In this document: one piece after another, positions 1-5,680 of the stretch | Layout of the letters: each line of letters starts with the position of its first letter | How positions within the stretch are numbered: position 1 is the first letter of the stretch | Source: Ignavibacteriaceae bacterium | GTDB lineage: Bacteria; Bacteroidota; Ignavibacteria; Ignavibacteriales; Ignavibacteriaceae | Length of the DNA: 5,680 nucleotides | Reading direction: 5' to 3' | Assembly: GCA_031292465.1 (NCBI GenBank) | Contig: JARLHB010000195.1 | Span: forward strand, 1 to 5,680 | Notes under the pieces: generated by a model | Seen by the model: the letters and a program-made list of their open reading frames with translations, nothing else | Database searches by the model: none | What the model was told of the DNA's origin: nothing | Made by a program: the position numbers and the translations under genes

Positions 1-179
1 AATTTACTTTAGAATAAATTGTTTTTGCGTAACGTGAGTAATTAATTCGAATTGTATAAAATCTCTTTTGTTAAAATTATCGCAGGCGAGTTGAATAAAT
101 TAGCAGAAAGAACAAATGAGGACTTAAATTGTAACTGGTAATTTAACCTTTTCTTTTGCCACCAAAAAATCCTTTGACC

Positions 180-200
180 CTAATTATCTGTTATAATTAG
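180..200 (+). promoter_or_regulatory. Extended -10 promoter for the lipoprotein-protease operon, within an inverted repeat
   Basis: A perfect extended -10 element is present: TG at 189-190, one base, then TATAAT at 192-197. A TTGACC at 174-179 is too close (12-base spacer) to act as the -35 box, so this would be an extended -10 promoter that depends little on a -35. Transcription would start near 204, leaving a T-rich leader of about 87 bases before the ATG at 291. The -10 box sits inside a perfect 8-bp inverted repeat, CTAATTAT (180-187) and ATAATTAG (193-200), separated by 5 bases, so a repressor could bind here. The promoter is inferred from consensus only. The organism's main sigma factor may prefer other boxes. 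Confidence 0.5.
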
Positions 201-279
201 TGACGGGATTATTTGCCAATGTAAATATTTCTTCTTATCTATTAATATCAATTCTTGAATTTTTCTTTTTTCAATATTC

Positions 280-288
280 AGAGGAAAG
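280..288 (+). promoter_or_regulatory. Ribosome binding site that fixes the start of the small lipoprotein
   Basis: AGAGGAAAG lies 5' of the ATG at 291, with GAGG at 281-284 and a 6-base gap to the start codon. This decides against the longer in-frame reading from TTG at 255, which would put a 12-residue extension ahead of a standard lipoprotein signal peptide and has no comparable Shine-Dalgarno site. Confidence 0.8.
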
Positions 289-290
289 CC

Positions 291-746
291 ATGCGGCAAT
301 TGCTTAAAATTACTTTATTATCCATCTTAATTTTCCCTTTCATCTCCTGTTCCTCAACAAGCCAATCTGTTAAGGATGAGAGCTACAGGATAGACTATTA
401 CTCAGGGGGGGGAGTTACAGGAATAGAATCAGGGCTCACAATTTTTAGCGGCGGACAGGTGATTTTTTGGAACAAACTATTAAACAAAAGCAGGCAGACA
501 ACTGATTCTTTAAAGTTGTCCAACGAGCAAATTATGAAAATCGACAGTATAATAAAGTGCCCCGAACTTTTTACATATAGTCATAAATATAGCGGGAATT
601 ATACTACACATTTGGTAATTATAAAAGATATACAATTGAACCAGATTTCATTCAACGGAGCAGAAATTCCTGCTGAAATGCCGGATTCAATCAAAGATTT
701 AATTTCAGAAATTAAGAGTTTATTTAAAATAAGGGCGCACAAATAA
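291..746 (+). CDS. Small lipoprotein with an emfourin-like domain, putative inhibitor of the adjacent M4 protease
   Basis: This encodes a 151-residue lipoprotein. The signal peptide is MRQLLKITLLSILIFPFISC, with lipobox FISC and lipidated Cys20. Ser21 follows, so there is no Asp+2 inner-membrane retention signal. The soluble part (about residues 32-145) starts with a strand leading into GGGVTGI (39-45). A helix follows in the region SLKLSNEQIMKIDSIIKCPELF (73-94, shown in part). It ends with strands around NYTTHLVIIKD and a helix beginning EMPDSIKDL. This order (strand, glycine motif, helix, strands, final helix) recalls emfourin, the M4-peptidase inhibitor encoded beside protealysin in Serratia. 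The stop overlaps the start of an M4 protease, which strengthens that reading. An alternative is the Bacteroidota lipoprotein families with a GGG(F/V)TG motif and no known role, or DUF6438-like proteins. The gene and lipoprotein calls are strong; the inhibitor role is an inference at about 0.45. An 8-G tract (405-412) encodes the glycine motif. Confidence 0.75.
   Translation: MRQLLKITLLSILIFPFISCSSTSQSVKDESYRIDYYSGGGVTGIESGLTIFSGGQVIFWNKLLNKSRQTTDSLKLSNEQIMKIDSIIKCPELFTYSHKYSGNYTTHLVIIKDIQLNQISFNGAEIPAEMPDSIKDLISEIKSLFKIRAHK
405..412 (+). repeat. G8 homopolymer tract inside the small lipoprotein gene
   Basis: Eight consecutive G bases encode the glycines of the GGGVTGI motif in an otherwise AT-rich gene. 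A one-base gain would bring TAG at 446-448 into frame, and a one-base loss would bring TAG at 424-426 into frame. Either change truncates the protein around residue 45-50. As written, the frame is continuous and gives a family-like motif, so the tract length shown is probably right. Confidence 0.85.
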
Positions 747-748
747 TG
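744..748 (+). promoter_or_regulatory. TAATG stop-start overlap coupling the two operon genes
   Basis: The lipoprotein's TAA (744-746) shares its last A with the protease ATG (746-748). Such one-base overlaps usually allow terminating ribosomes to restart, so protease synthesis should depend on translation of the upstream gene. The nearest Shine-Dalgarno-like site, AAGGG at 731-735, has a 10-base gap and lies within the upstream coding region. Confidence 0.8.
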
Positions 749-3700
749 AAAACAATAAGATACTGTTTATTCCTTTTAATATTATTAGTTACAGTTAATT
801 CTTTTGCAGGGCAAACCGGCAATAAATTAAAGAATGCAAAATCTTTAAAAAAAATTGCTGCTGTAAATCAGGTTAACAGTTCAACTATCGCAAACGTTTC
901 CTCAAATTTATTAAGTTTTCTGAACAAAGTCGGTGTTAAACCCGGCTCTGCAAAATTATATTCACTTAATAAAAAGGCTGCATCGGCAGGGACGGCAAAT
1001 ATTTTCCACAGTTTGTCTTTGTCTCAATCAACTTCTGCAAATGACAGTTCAATAACCAAAATTGTTCTTGATAAAACATTTGGCACACCGCGTTTGATTG
1101 ATGTTCAGCCATCGGCGCAAAAGACAAGTACGGTGCAATCAACAGGCATACCGTCAGTTCAGGCAATGAATTTTTTAACTAATCATAAAACTCTCTTAAA
1201 AATTTCAGACCCGGCAAATGAATTTTCATTAACCGGCACCAAGAAAGATAATTACGGAATTACTCATATACGCTATAACCAAACCTACCAGGGACTTGAT
1301 GTGTGGGGAAAAGATGTGTACGTGCATTTGAATAATCAAGGCAATGTAATATCATTAACAGGCAGATATGCCCCAACCCCTTCACAAATTATGGATATTA
1401 CCGGAAAAATAAGTTCCGCATCCGCAATTATCGGGGCTGTAAATAACCTTCAGCAACGCACAACAATTACTAACTTATCCAGCCAGTTCAATAAACTGCT
1501 TAATTATTCCGGCCCTGCAGCAAAAAAGATTATCTGGTATGATAAAAACCAGCAGCCGCACCTTGCATGGCATGTTGAAGTAAGGTCCGGCTTATCGCAG
1601 GACTGGTACTATTTTATTGATGCAAACAACGGTTCAATATTGAACTCATACAATAACGTTTGTTACGACGGCCCAACTACTGCAGACGCAACGGATTTGA
1701 ATGGATCAACAAGGACAGTAGGAACATACCAGATTGGCAGCACTTATTATTTGATAGATGCTTCCCAGCCTATGTTTAATTCATCCCTGTCTCAGTTACC
1801 CGATAGTTCAAAAGGCGCTATAATATGTTTGGATCTAAAAAATAATGACTTATCAAGCGGTACACAATATCAATATGTTACTTCAACGGATAACCAATGG
1901 ACTGATCCATCATCCGTTTCCGCGAATTATAACGCCGTAACCACATATAAATACTTTAGTAATGTACAAAGCCGAAATTCTATCGATGACAAGGGCATGA
2001 CAATTTATTCGATAATTCACGTTACACAAAACAGCGAATCAATGCCTAATGCTTTCTGGTCGGGGCAGGTAATGTGTTACGGAGACGGCGGATCATATTT
2101 TAAACCATTTGCCGGCGCGCTTGATATAGCGGCTCATGAGATGACACATGGCGTTACACAATATACATCAAACCTTGAATACCAGGATCAGTCAGGAGCA
2201 ATAAACGAATCAATGTCTGATGTATTTGGCAAGCTTGTAGATACAACATCCTGGCAAATTGGTACGGCAATAGTGAATGATCTTAGTTTATTCCCTTCGG
2301 GCGCCGTTCGTGATATGAGTAACCCTCATAACGGAGGTTCGGATAATAGCTATACTTGCTGGCAGCCTGAAAAAATGAGCGAATATGACAGTACAACAGA
2401 TGATAATGGCGGTGTACATACAAACAGCGGAATTCCAAATCATGCATTTTATTTTGTGGCCTCTACAATTGGAAGGGACCACGCAGGTAAAATCTGGTAC
2501 CTGGCAGAGACTTCTTATTTAACACGCTCGTCACAGTTTGTTGATGAAAGGATTGCAACCGAGAAAGCCGCAACAGAATTATACGGCTCTTCAAGCGATG
2601 AGTTAACAGCAGTTCAAAATGCGTGGAATAATGTTGGTATAACGGAAAGTACTCCTACCCCGGTACCGGTTTCTACACAGTTAGTAGGACAAAATTATCT
2701 GCTGTATGTTAATGCGGCTACAAGCGATGCAAATTCTCTTTATTTAACATCAACAGCGGAGTTAAATCCTTCGCCCTTATCACAAACATCTGTTTTCAAC
2801 AGGCCTGCAGTTTCAGATACATCCGGGTTTATTTTGTTTGTTGATGGGAATAATAATTTAAGGTCAGTCTATGCTGATCCAAAAAACCCGCGTGAAGAGA
2901 TAATAGACAGCAAAGGTATTTGGGGCAGTGTCGCAATTGGTCCAGGCGCAAATACTTACACTTTAACAACCAAATACGCAGATACAACTATTTATTATTT
3001 TGACATCACTAATAGTTCCAATAACAAGACCTTCAAAATTAAGACACCGTCTTATGACGGTACCAATGCTTCCACAGCATTATATGCAGATGCTATGTCC
3101 TTTGATCTTACAGGCCAGTACCTTTTGTTCGATTCATATAATGTTATGAAGGGCGCTACCGGTGAGATTTCTTATTGGACGATAAATCTTCTTAATATTC
3201 AAACAGGTAGTATGGAAGTTGTTTTCCCTGCACAGCCGGAAGGTATAGACGTTGACAACCCGTCATTTTCAAAAACTACTCAAACACGGTTCACATTTGA
3301 TTATGTAAATAATACTACCAGCCAGTATATAGTAAAAGCGGCTGACTTTAATACCGGCGATATAGGCATTGTCGATAGTACATTAACCGATCTTGGCTAC
3401 CCGTCCTACTCCGGTGATGACAAATCTATTGTTTATCATAATGTAGTTTCAAACCATGACGTAATTGATCAAATGCAGCTTGGCTCAGATTTTCTTACCG
3501 GTACAGGAACCGCAGCACAATATGTTAATGATGCGACATATCCTGTCTGGTTTGTTATCGGCAGCCGCGTTACAGATGTAAAAACAGAGTCTTCTTCAAT
3601 TCCGAAAACGACTTTGCTTGAACAGAATTATCCGAATCCGTTTAATCCTTCAACAACTATAAACTGGCAGTTGGCATCAGGCAGCAAAGTGACGCTGAAA

Positions 3701-3886
3701 ATATATGATATACTTGGTAATGAAATAACAACACTTGTAAATGAATACCAAAGCGCCGGCGTACATTCAATTTCATTTAACCCTCTGTTTAATGCAGGTA
3801 CAAAACGGTTTACAAGCGGAGTATATTTTTACCAGTTACGGGCGGGAAATTATTTGCTTACTAAAAAGATGGTATTACTGAAATAA
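746..3886 (+). CDS. Secreted thermolysin-family (M4) zinc metallopeptidase with propeptide, TolB-like propeller and T9SS sorting domain
   Basis: This is a 1046-residue endopeptidase precursor. A signal peptide (about 1-21, SFA/G) is followed by a Ser/Asn/Lys-rich stretch, an FTP propeptide domain (about 154-207, ITHIRYNQTYQGLDVWG) and a PepSY domain (about 220-303). The M4 catalytic domain spans about 310-633. Its active site is complete: HEMTH with zinc ligands His464 and His468 and catalytic Glu465, third zinc ligand Glu488 in GAINESMSD exactly 20 residues on, Asp492, Tyr479, Asn435 in NAFW, Arg522, Asp553 and the transition-state His558 in DNGGVH. Residues about 640-940 hold some six PD40/TolB-like repeats (for example RPAVSDTSGFILFV, YPSYSGDDKSIVYH), probably a beta-propeller for substrate or surface binding. 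The last 90 or so residues (from about 958, EQNYPNPFNPSTTI, ending in KKMVLLK) form a type A T9SS sorting domain. Expected route: Sec to the periplasm as a zymogen, then T9SS to the surface or medium. Translation is probably coupled to the preceding lipoprotein gene through TAATG. AAGGG at 731-735 may be its own weak ribosome site. Confidence 0.96.
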   Translation: MKTIRYCLFLLILLVTVNSFAGQTGNKLKNAKSLKKIAAVNQVNSSTIANVSSNLLSFLNKVGVKPGSAKLYSLNKKAASAGTANIFHSLSLSQSTSANDSSITKIVLDKTFGTPRLIDVQPSAQKTSTVQSTGIPSVQAMNFLTNHKTLLKISDPANEFSLTGTKKDNYGITHIRYNQTYQGLDVWGKDVYVHLNNQGNVISLTGRYAPTPSQIMDITGKISSASAIIGAVNNLQQRTTITNLSSQFNKLLNYSGPAAKKIIWYDKNQQPHLAWHVEVRSGLSQDWYYFIDANNGSILNSYNNVCYDGPTTADATDLNGSTRTVGTYQIGSTYYLIDASQPMFNSSLSQLPDSSKGAIICLDLKNNDLSSGTQYQYVTSTDNQWTDPSSVSANYNAVTTYKYFSNVQSRNSIDDKGMTIYSIIHVTQNSESMPNAFWSGQVMCYGDGGSYFKPFAGALDIAAHEMTHGVTQYTSNLEYQDQSGAINESMSDVFGKLVDTTSWQIGTAIVNDLSLFPSGAVRDMSNPHNGGSDNSYTCWQPEKMSEYDSTTDDNGGVHTNSGIPNHAFYFVASTIGRDHAGKIWYLAETSYLTRSSQFVDERIATEKAATELYGSSSDELTAVQNAWNNVGITESTPTPVPVSTQLVGQNYLLYVNAATSDANSLYLTSTAELNPSPLSQTSVFNRPAVSDTSGFILFVDGNNNLRSVYADPKNPREEIIDSKGIWGSVAIGPGANTYTLTTKYADTTIYYFDITNSSNNKTFKIKTPSYDGTNASTALYADAMSFDLTGQYLLFDSYNVMKGATGEISYWTINLLNIQTGSMEVVFPAQPEGIDVDNPSFSKTTQTRFTFDYVNNTTSQYIVKAADFNTGDIGIVDSTLTDLGYPSYSGDDKSIVYHNVVSNHDVIDQMQLGSDFLTGTGTAAQYVNDATYPVWFVIGSRVTDVKTESSSIPKTTLLEQNYPNPFNPSTTINWQLASGSKVTLKIYDILGNEITTLVNEYQSAGVHSISFNPLFNAGTKRFTSGVYFYQLRAGNYLLTKKMVLLK

Positions 3887-3922
3887 CGACAAATGTCGCT
3901 TTCCTAATTAGGATAAAATCCT
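3887..3922. repeat. Cluster of short palindromes between the protease stop and its terminator
   Basis: Three small dyads follow the stop codon. CGACAAATGTCG (3887-3898) can form a 4-5 bp stem. TCCTAATTAGGA (3902-3913) is a perfect 12-base palindrome. AGGATAAAATCCT (3910-3922) has a 5-bp stem and a 3-base loop. The second and third share the AGGA at 3910-3913, so only one can form at a time in RNA. No function is recognised; they may be part of the 3' end structure of the operon mRNA. Confidence 0.5.
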
Positions 3923-3923
3923 G

Positions 3924-3969
3924 AAGAGAGTCCATATATACTGAGAAGCATGTATGGACTCTTTTTTTT
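3924..3969 (+). terminator. Intrinsic terminator of the lipoprotein-protease operon
   Basis: A perfect 10-bp stem is formed by AGAGTCCATA (3927-3936) and TATGGACTCT (3953-3962). It extends inward by one G-U and two A-U pairs, leaving a loop of about 10 bases, and is followed at once by eight T bases (3962-3969). The A bases at 3924-3925 can pair into the T tract. It lies about 40 bases past the protease stop and points along the + strand, so the next gene should have its own promoter. Confidence 0.9.
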
Positions 3970-4021
3970 AGACAAACCCGTCTCATCATTCAGTCCAATA
4001 AACTCTTCTAATTGATTCTTC

Positions 4022-4093
4022 GGTCTTTGATATTTTAGTTAATATTTACTAATTTTTAACAAGATATTATGTGTAATATATCTTTTAAAGACC
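4022..4093 (+). promoter_or_regulatory. Probable promoter region of the barrel lipoprotein gene, with nested inverted repeats
   Basis: After the terminator this gene needs its own promoter. The best sigma-70-like candidate is TTGATA (4027-4032), 17 bases, then TAATTT (4050-4055), which has a weak -10 box. The region also contains an outer inverted repeat, GGTCTTTGA (4022-4030) and TTAAAGACC (4085-4093, with one G-U pair), and an inner one, AAGATAT (4061-4067) and ATATCTT (4078-4084). The right arms of the two are adjacent. If transcription starts upstream of 4022 these could fold as a leader structure. If it starts near 4062 the outer pair can act only as DNA. Which one applies cannot be decided from the sequence. 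Confidence 0.35.
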
Positions 4094-4104
4094 AATCACA
4101 ATTT

Positions 4105-4109
4105 GGGGG
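4105..4109 (+). promoter_or_regulatory. Ribosome binding site that fixes the start of the barrel lipoprotein
   Basis: GGGGG at 4105-4109 is 5 bases upstream of ATG 4115. The longer in-frame reading from TTG 4103 would place the start codon on the ribosome site itself and add MGAL before a normal lipoprotein signal peptide, so ATG 4115 is preferred. Confidence 0.7.
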
Positions 4110-4114
4110 CACTG

Positions 4115-5404
4115 ATGAAATACTTTCTTTTCATAATCAGCAGTTCAATTTTACTTTTTACCGGCTGTGTAAATACGTACACTATAAATGATTTTAAATC
4201 GCCTAAAGAATTTTACAACGAGGTTAATAAAAAAGTTAATGATCGTTCGGTGAAAGTAGTAACAAATGGTGATAGTGCTTTTGATGCTGAAAAAATGATT
4301 GTAAAGCCTGATTCAGTGTCTTTCACAATCAAAGTACTGCCGGGGCTTAAAGATTACAAAACAGTATATATGATTTCAGATATTAAAAAAATATATACAC
4401 AAACAGATTTTACAAATGGGGCCATACATTCTATTCTCTTAAATAATGGAGATATAATTTCATCAAAAGGACTTGTAACCCAAAATGATTCGGTATTTAT
4501 AAATAACATTGTCCCGGAATTTTCACTGGTACAAAAAGATATCTCACTTCCTACCGGCAACGTGAATACAATTTCATTTAACAACCATTTTAAAGGTGCA
4601 GGAGAAGGAGCAGCTTTTAGTGCCATGGCCGGCGTTTTGTTCGCTATTAGGAAAACCGACTTCTCTTCAGGCGACCAGGAATATATACCGCCGGAAATTA
4701 CAGCAGTTGCCGGAGCAATTGTGTTTGGCCTGGGCGGTGCTGTAATCGGCACAGCAACAGGATCCTGTCAGCAATATATTTTTAATGAAAAGAATTTTAA
4801 TTATCACGGGTTTTCATCCATTGAACTGGCCGGAGGGATAAATACATCCTGCCTGTTTATGTCGCTAAACAACACTAAGGCAACCAGCACTGTAATGGTT
4901 AATTATTCTGCCGGCTTGTCTTTTGTCTGGAACTTTAATAATAATATAGGACTAAAATCAGGGCTATTTTATAATTCACTTAGCGGCAGTTTCGGCCAGT
5001 TTAGTATCCCATTATCATATTATTATAATAGGGACATATTTGTAAATTTACTTAATGTCCCGATTGAATTTCAATATACTTTCAGGCAGTTTTACTCAAA
5101 GCCAAGAATTTATGCCGGGCCTGAATTAGGATTTTTTCTAAGTGGCACAATTGATAATCTATATAATTATAAAGATTATTACTCATCTCCTCGTCAAATG
5201 TACTATAAGGCGATTTACTCCAAAGATGTTAACAGCCCCGAAGTCAGCTTTGTTATCGGAGCCGGATTTAATTTTCAGAAATACATTACCATAAATGTAA
5301 TGTACGATTACGGATTAAGTAAATTCAGCAACAGCCTTTTTGATGGTGAAGTTAAAAATATAAAATTAAGTTCATTTTCCGTTCTTCTTGGTTACGGGAT
5401 ATAA
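4115..5404 (+). CDS. Lipoprotein with tandem beta-repeat, glycine-rich hydrophobic segments and a C-terminal outer-membrane beta-barrel
   Basis: This is a 429-residue envelope protein with no assigned function. The signal peptide MKYFLFIISSSILLFTGC has lipobox FTGC and lipidated Cys18. Residues about 45-161 hold two copies of a roughly 58-residue beta-rich unit, each with NGD, then 12-13 residues, then DSV, and later an I-x-x-I strand ending in a glycine (copies at about 45-102 and 103-161). Two glycine/alanine-rich hydrophobic segments follow (about 160-178 and 194-216, the second rich in GxxxG-like spacing), resembling glycine-zipper membrane segments. Residues about 230-429 alternate polar and hydrophobic positions. 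They include a VPIEFQYTF strand and a YAGPELGFFLSG turn typical of the OMP_b-brl_2/PorT-like porin family. The barrel does not end in the usual aromatic residue (it ends LLGYGI). It lies behind a terminator, so it is a separate unit from the protease operon. The outer-membrane location is well supported; the role is unknown. Confidence 0.85.
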   Translation: MKYFLFIISSSILLFTGCVNTYTINDFKSPKEFYNEVNKKVNDRSVKVVTNGDSAFDAEKMIVKPDSVSFTIKVLPGLKDYKTVYMISDIKKIYTQTDFTNGAIHSILLNNGDIISSKGLVTQNDSVFINNIVPEFSLVQKDISLPTGNVNTISFNNHFKGAGEGAAFSAMAGVLFAIRKTDFSSGDQEYIPPEITAVAGAIVFGLGGAVIGTATGSCQQYIFNEKNFNYHGFSSIELAGGINTSCLFMSLNNTKATSTVMVNYSAGLSFVWNFNNNIGLKSGLFYNSLSGSFGQFSIPLSYYYNRDIFVNLLNVPIEFQYTFRQFYSKPRIYAGPELGFFLSGTIDNLYNYKDYYSSPRQMYYKAIYSKDVNSPEVSFVIGAGFNFQKYITINVMYDYGLSKFSNSLFDGEVKNIKLSSFSVLLGYGI

Positions 5405-5426
5405 TTTATGTAGAGTTTCCCGTTAC
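5391..5426 (+). other. Imperfect stem-loop spanning the stop codon of the barrel lipoprotein gene
   Basis: GTTACGGGA (5391-5399) pairs with TCCCGTTAC (5418-5426) with one T-T mismatch, around an 18-base loop that contains the TAA stop (5402-5404). No T tract follows, so this is not a standard intrinsic terminator. It may be a 3' mRNA structure or chance. Confidence 0.3.
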
Positions 5427-5551
5427 AGCTACAAATAAGATTATTAGTCAAATTATAACAGAAATAAATTCTTTATAACCATACAGAATACCCGCTTGCT
5501 TGAAACTTAATAAAATATTCATGCACGTTATCACCATTAATAAAAACACTC
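5405..5551. other. Intergenic AT-rich spacer with no recognised gene
   Basis: I see no convincing reading frame, RNA gene or clear intrinsic terminator in this stretch. Stop codons are frequent in all frames. Confidence 0.6.
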
Positions 5552-5591
5552 AAAAAAAAACATTGACAATACGGCCGAAGAAGGTTAGATT
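5552..5591 (+). promoter_or_regulatory. Candidate promoter with A-tract for a gene at the right edge
   Basis: TTGACA (5563-5568) is a perfect -35 hexamer. A 17-base spacer leads to TAGATT (5586-5591), which matches 4 of 6 positions of the -10 consensus. A run of nine A bases (5552-5560) directly upstream is placed like an UP element. Transcription would begin near 5598, about 25 bases before the candidate start codon at 5624. Confidence 0.5.
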
Positions 5592-5623
5592 AATATTGTT
5601 ACCAAAAAGGAAGTATTTTCATT

Positions 5624-5680
5624 TTGAGTAAAAATTCAAAATCACCGCTAATTTCATCATTTCAAAAACAAAAATTAAAC
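5624..5680 (+). CDS. Possible 5' end of a gene that continues past the window
   Basis: From TTG 5624 the frame stays open for 19 codons to the end of the window, giving MSKNSKSPLISSFQKQKLN. The other two + frames hit stops at once (TGA at 5625, TAA at 5629). GGAAG at 5609-5613 is a possible ribosome site about 10 bases upstream, and a TTGACA promoter lies before it. The start codon is not ATG and the piece is too short to assign to a family. An ATT at 5621 in the same frame is a less likely start. Confidence 0.35.
   Translation, partial: MSKNSKSPLISSFQKQKLN

Noticed and set aside
44..53. AATTCGAATT palindrome
   Set aside because: Only 10 bases, AT-rich and not linked to a promoter or repeat; likely chance.
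46..141. Short open stretch that could be the end of a preceding gene
   Set aside because: The frame is closed by a TAA at 43-45 and again at 139-141, no ATG or ribosome site is evident, and the 31 codons match nothing I recognise.
174..197. TTGACC at 174-179 as the -35 box for TATAAT at 192-197
   Set aside because: The spacer is only 12 bases, too short for a normal -35/-10 pair; the extended -10 motif explains the site better.
255..290. Upstream TTG start extending the small lipoprotein by 12 residues
   Set aside because: The ATG at 291 has a good ribosome site and gives a standard lipoprotein signal peptide; the extension would bury it.
847..854. A8 run in frame as A-AAA-AAA near the 5' end of the protease gene, a possible -1 frameshift site
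   Set aside because: The -1 frame stops at 874-876, giving only a short truncated peptide, and no downstream stimulatory structure was seen; A runs are common in this AT-rich DNA.
966..1166. Minus-strand open frame of 66 codons
   Set aside because: It lies wholly inside the M4 peptidase gene with no ribosome site or family resemblance; a shadow of the real gene.
2288..2482. Minus-strand open frame of 64 codons
   Set aside because: It is opposite the conserved M4 catalytic region (Arg522 to His558) and is explained by it.
4354..4752. Minus-strand open frame of 132 codons
   Set aside because: It is antisense to the beta-repeat and glycine-rich part of the barrel lipoprotein; its proline/alanine bias mirrors those glycine/alanine codons.

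Overview
The window is AT-rich and reads like a chromosomal segment of a Bacteroidota/Chlorobi-group bacterium, most likely from the Ignavibacteria. The main pointer is the C-terminus of the large protease: an EQNYPNPFNPSTTI-type type IX secretion (T9SS) sorting domain, a form especially common in Ignavibacteria and neighbouring phyla. Lipid-anchored envelope proteins and a porin-family beta-barrel fit the same group. No RNA gene, mobile element, CRISPR array or phage gene was seen. All genes are on the + strand.

Layout. Positions 1-290 carry no convincing gene. They hold a good extended -10 promoter (189-197) that lies inside an inverted repeat. A two-gene operon follows: a small lipoprotein (291-746) and a 1046-residue secreted thermolysin-family (M4) metallopeptidase (746-3886), which overlap by one base (TAATG). 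The operon ends in a strong intrinsic terminator (3924-3969). A separate transcription unit encodes a 429-residue lipoprotein with a tandem beta-repeat, two glycine-rich hydrophobic segments and a C-terminal outer-membrane beta-barrel (4115-5404). After about 220 non-coding bases, a TTGACA promoter and a Shine-Dalgarno-like site precede what may be the first 19 codons of another gene that runs off the window (5624-5680).

How the genes may work together. The protease has a complete M4 active site, an inhibitory propeptide, a six-repeat TolB/WD40-like propeller and a T9SS tag. It should therefore be exported to the periplasm as a zymogen and then moved to the cell surface or released. The small lipoprotein made just before it has a GGGVTGI motif and an overall pattern resembling emfourin, the proteinaceous M4-peptidase inhibitor encoded beside protealysin in Serratia. 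The most interesting reading is a protease/inhibitor pair: a membrane-tethered periplasmic inhibitor that guards the cell against its own T9SS-exported thermolysin. This is inferred from a sequence pattern plus gene context. A rival reading is a generic Bacteroidota lipoprotein family of unknown function. The downstream barrel lipoprotein is behind a terminator and has no demonstrated link to the pair.
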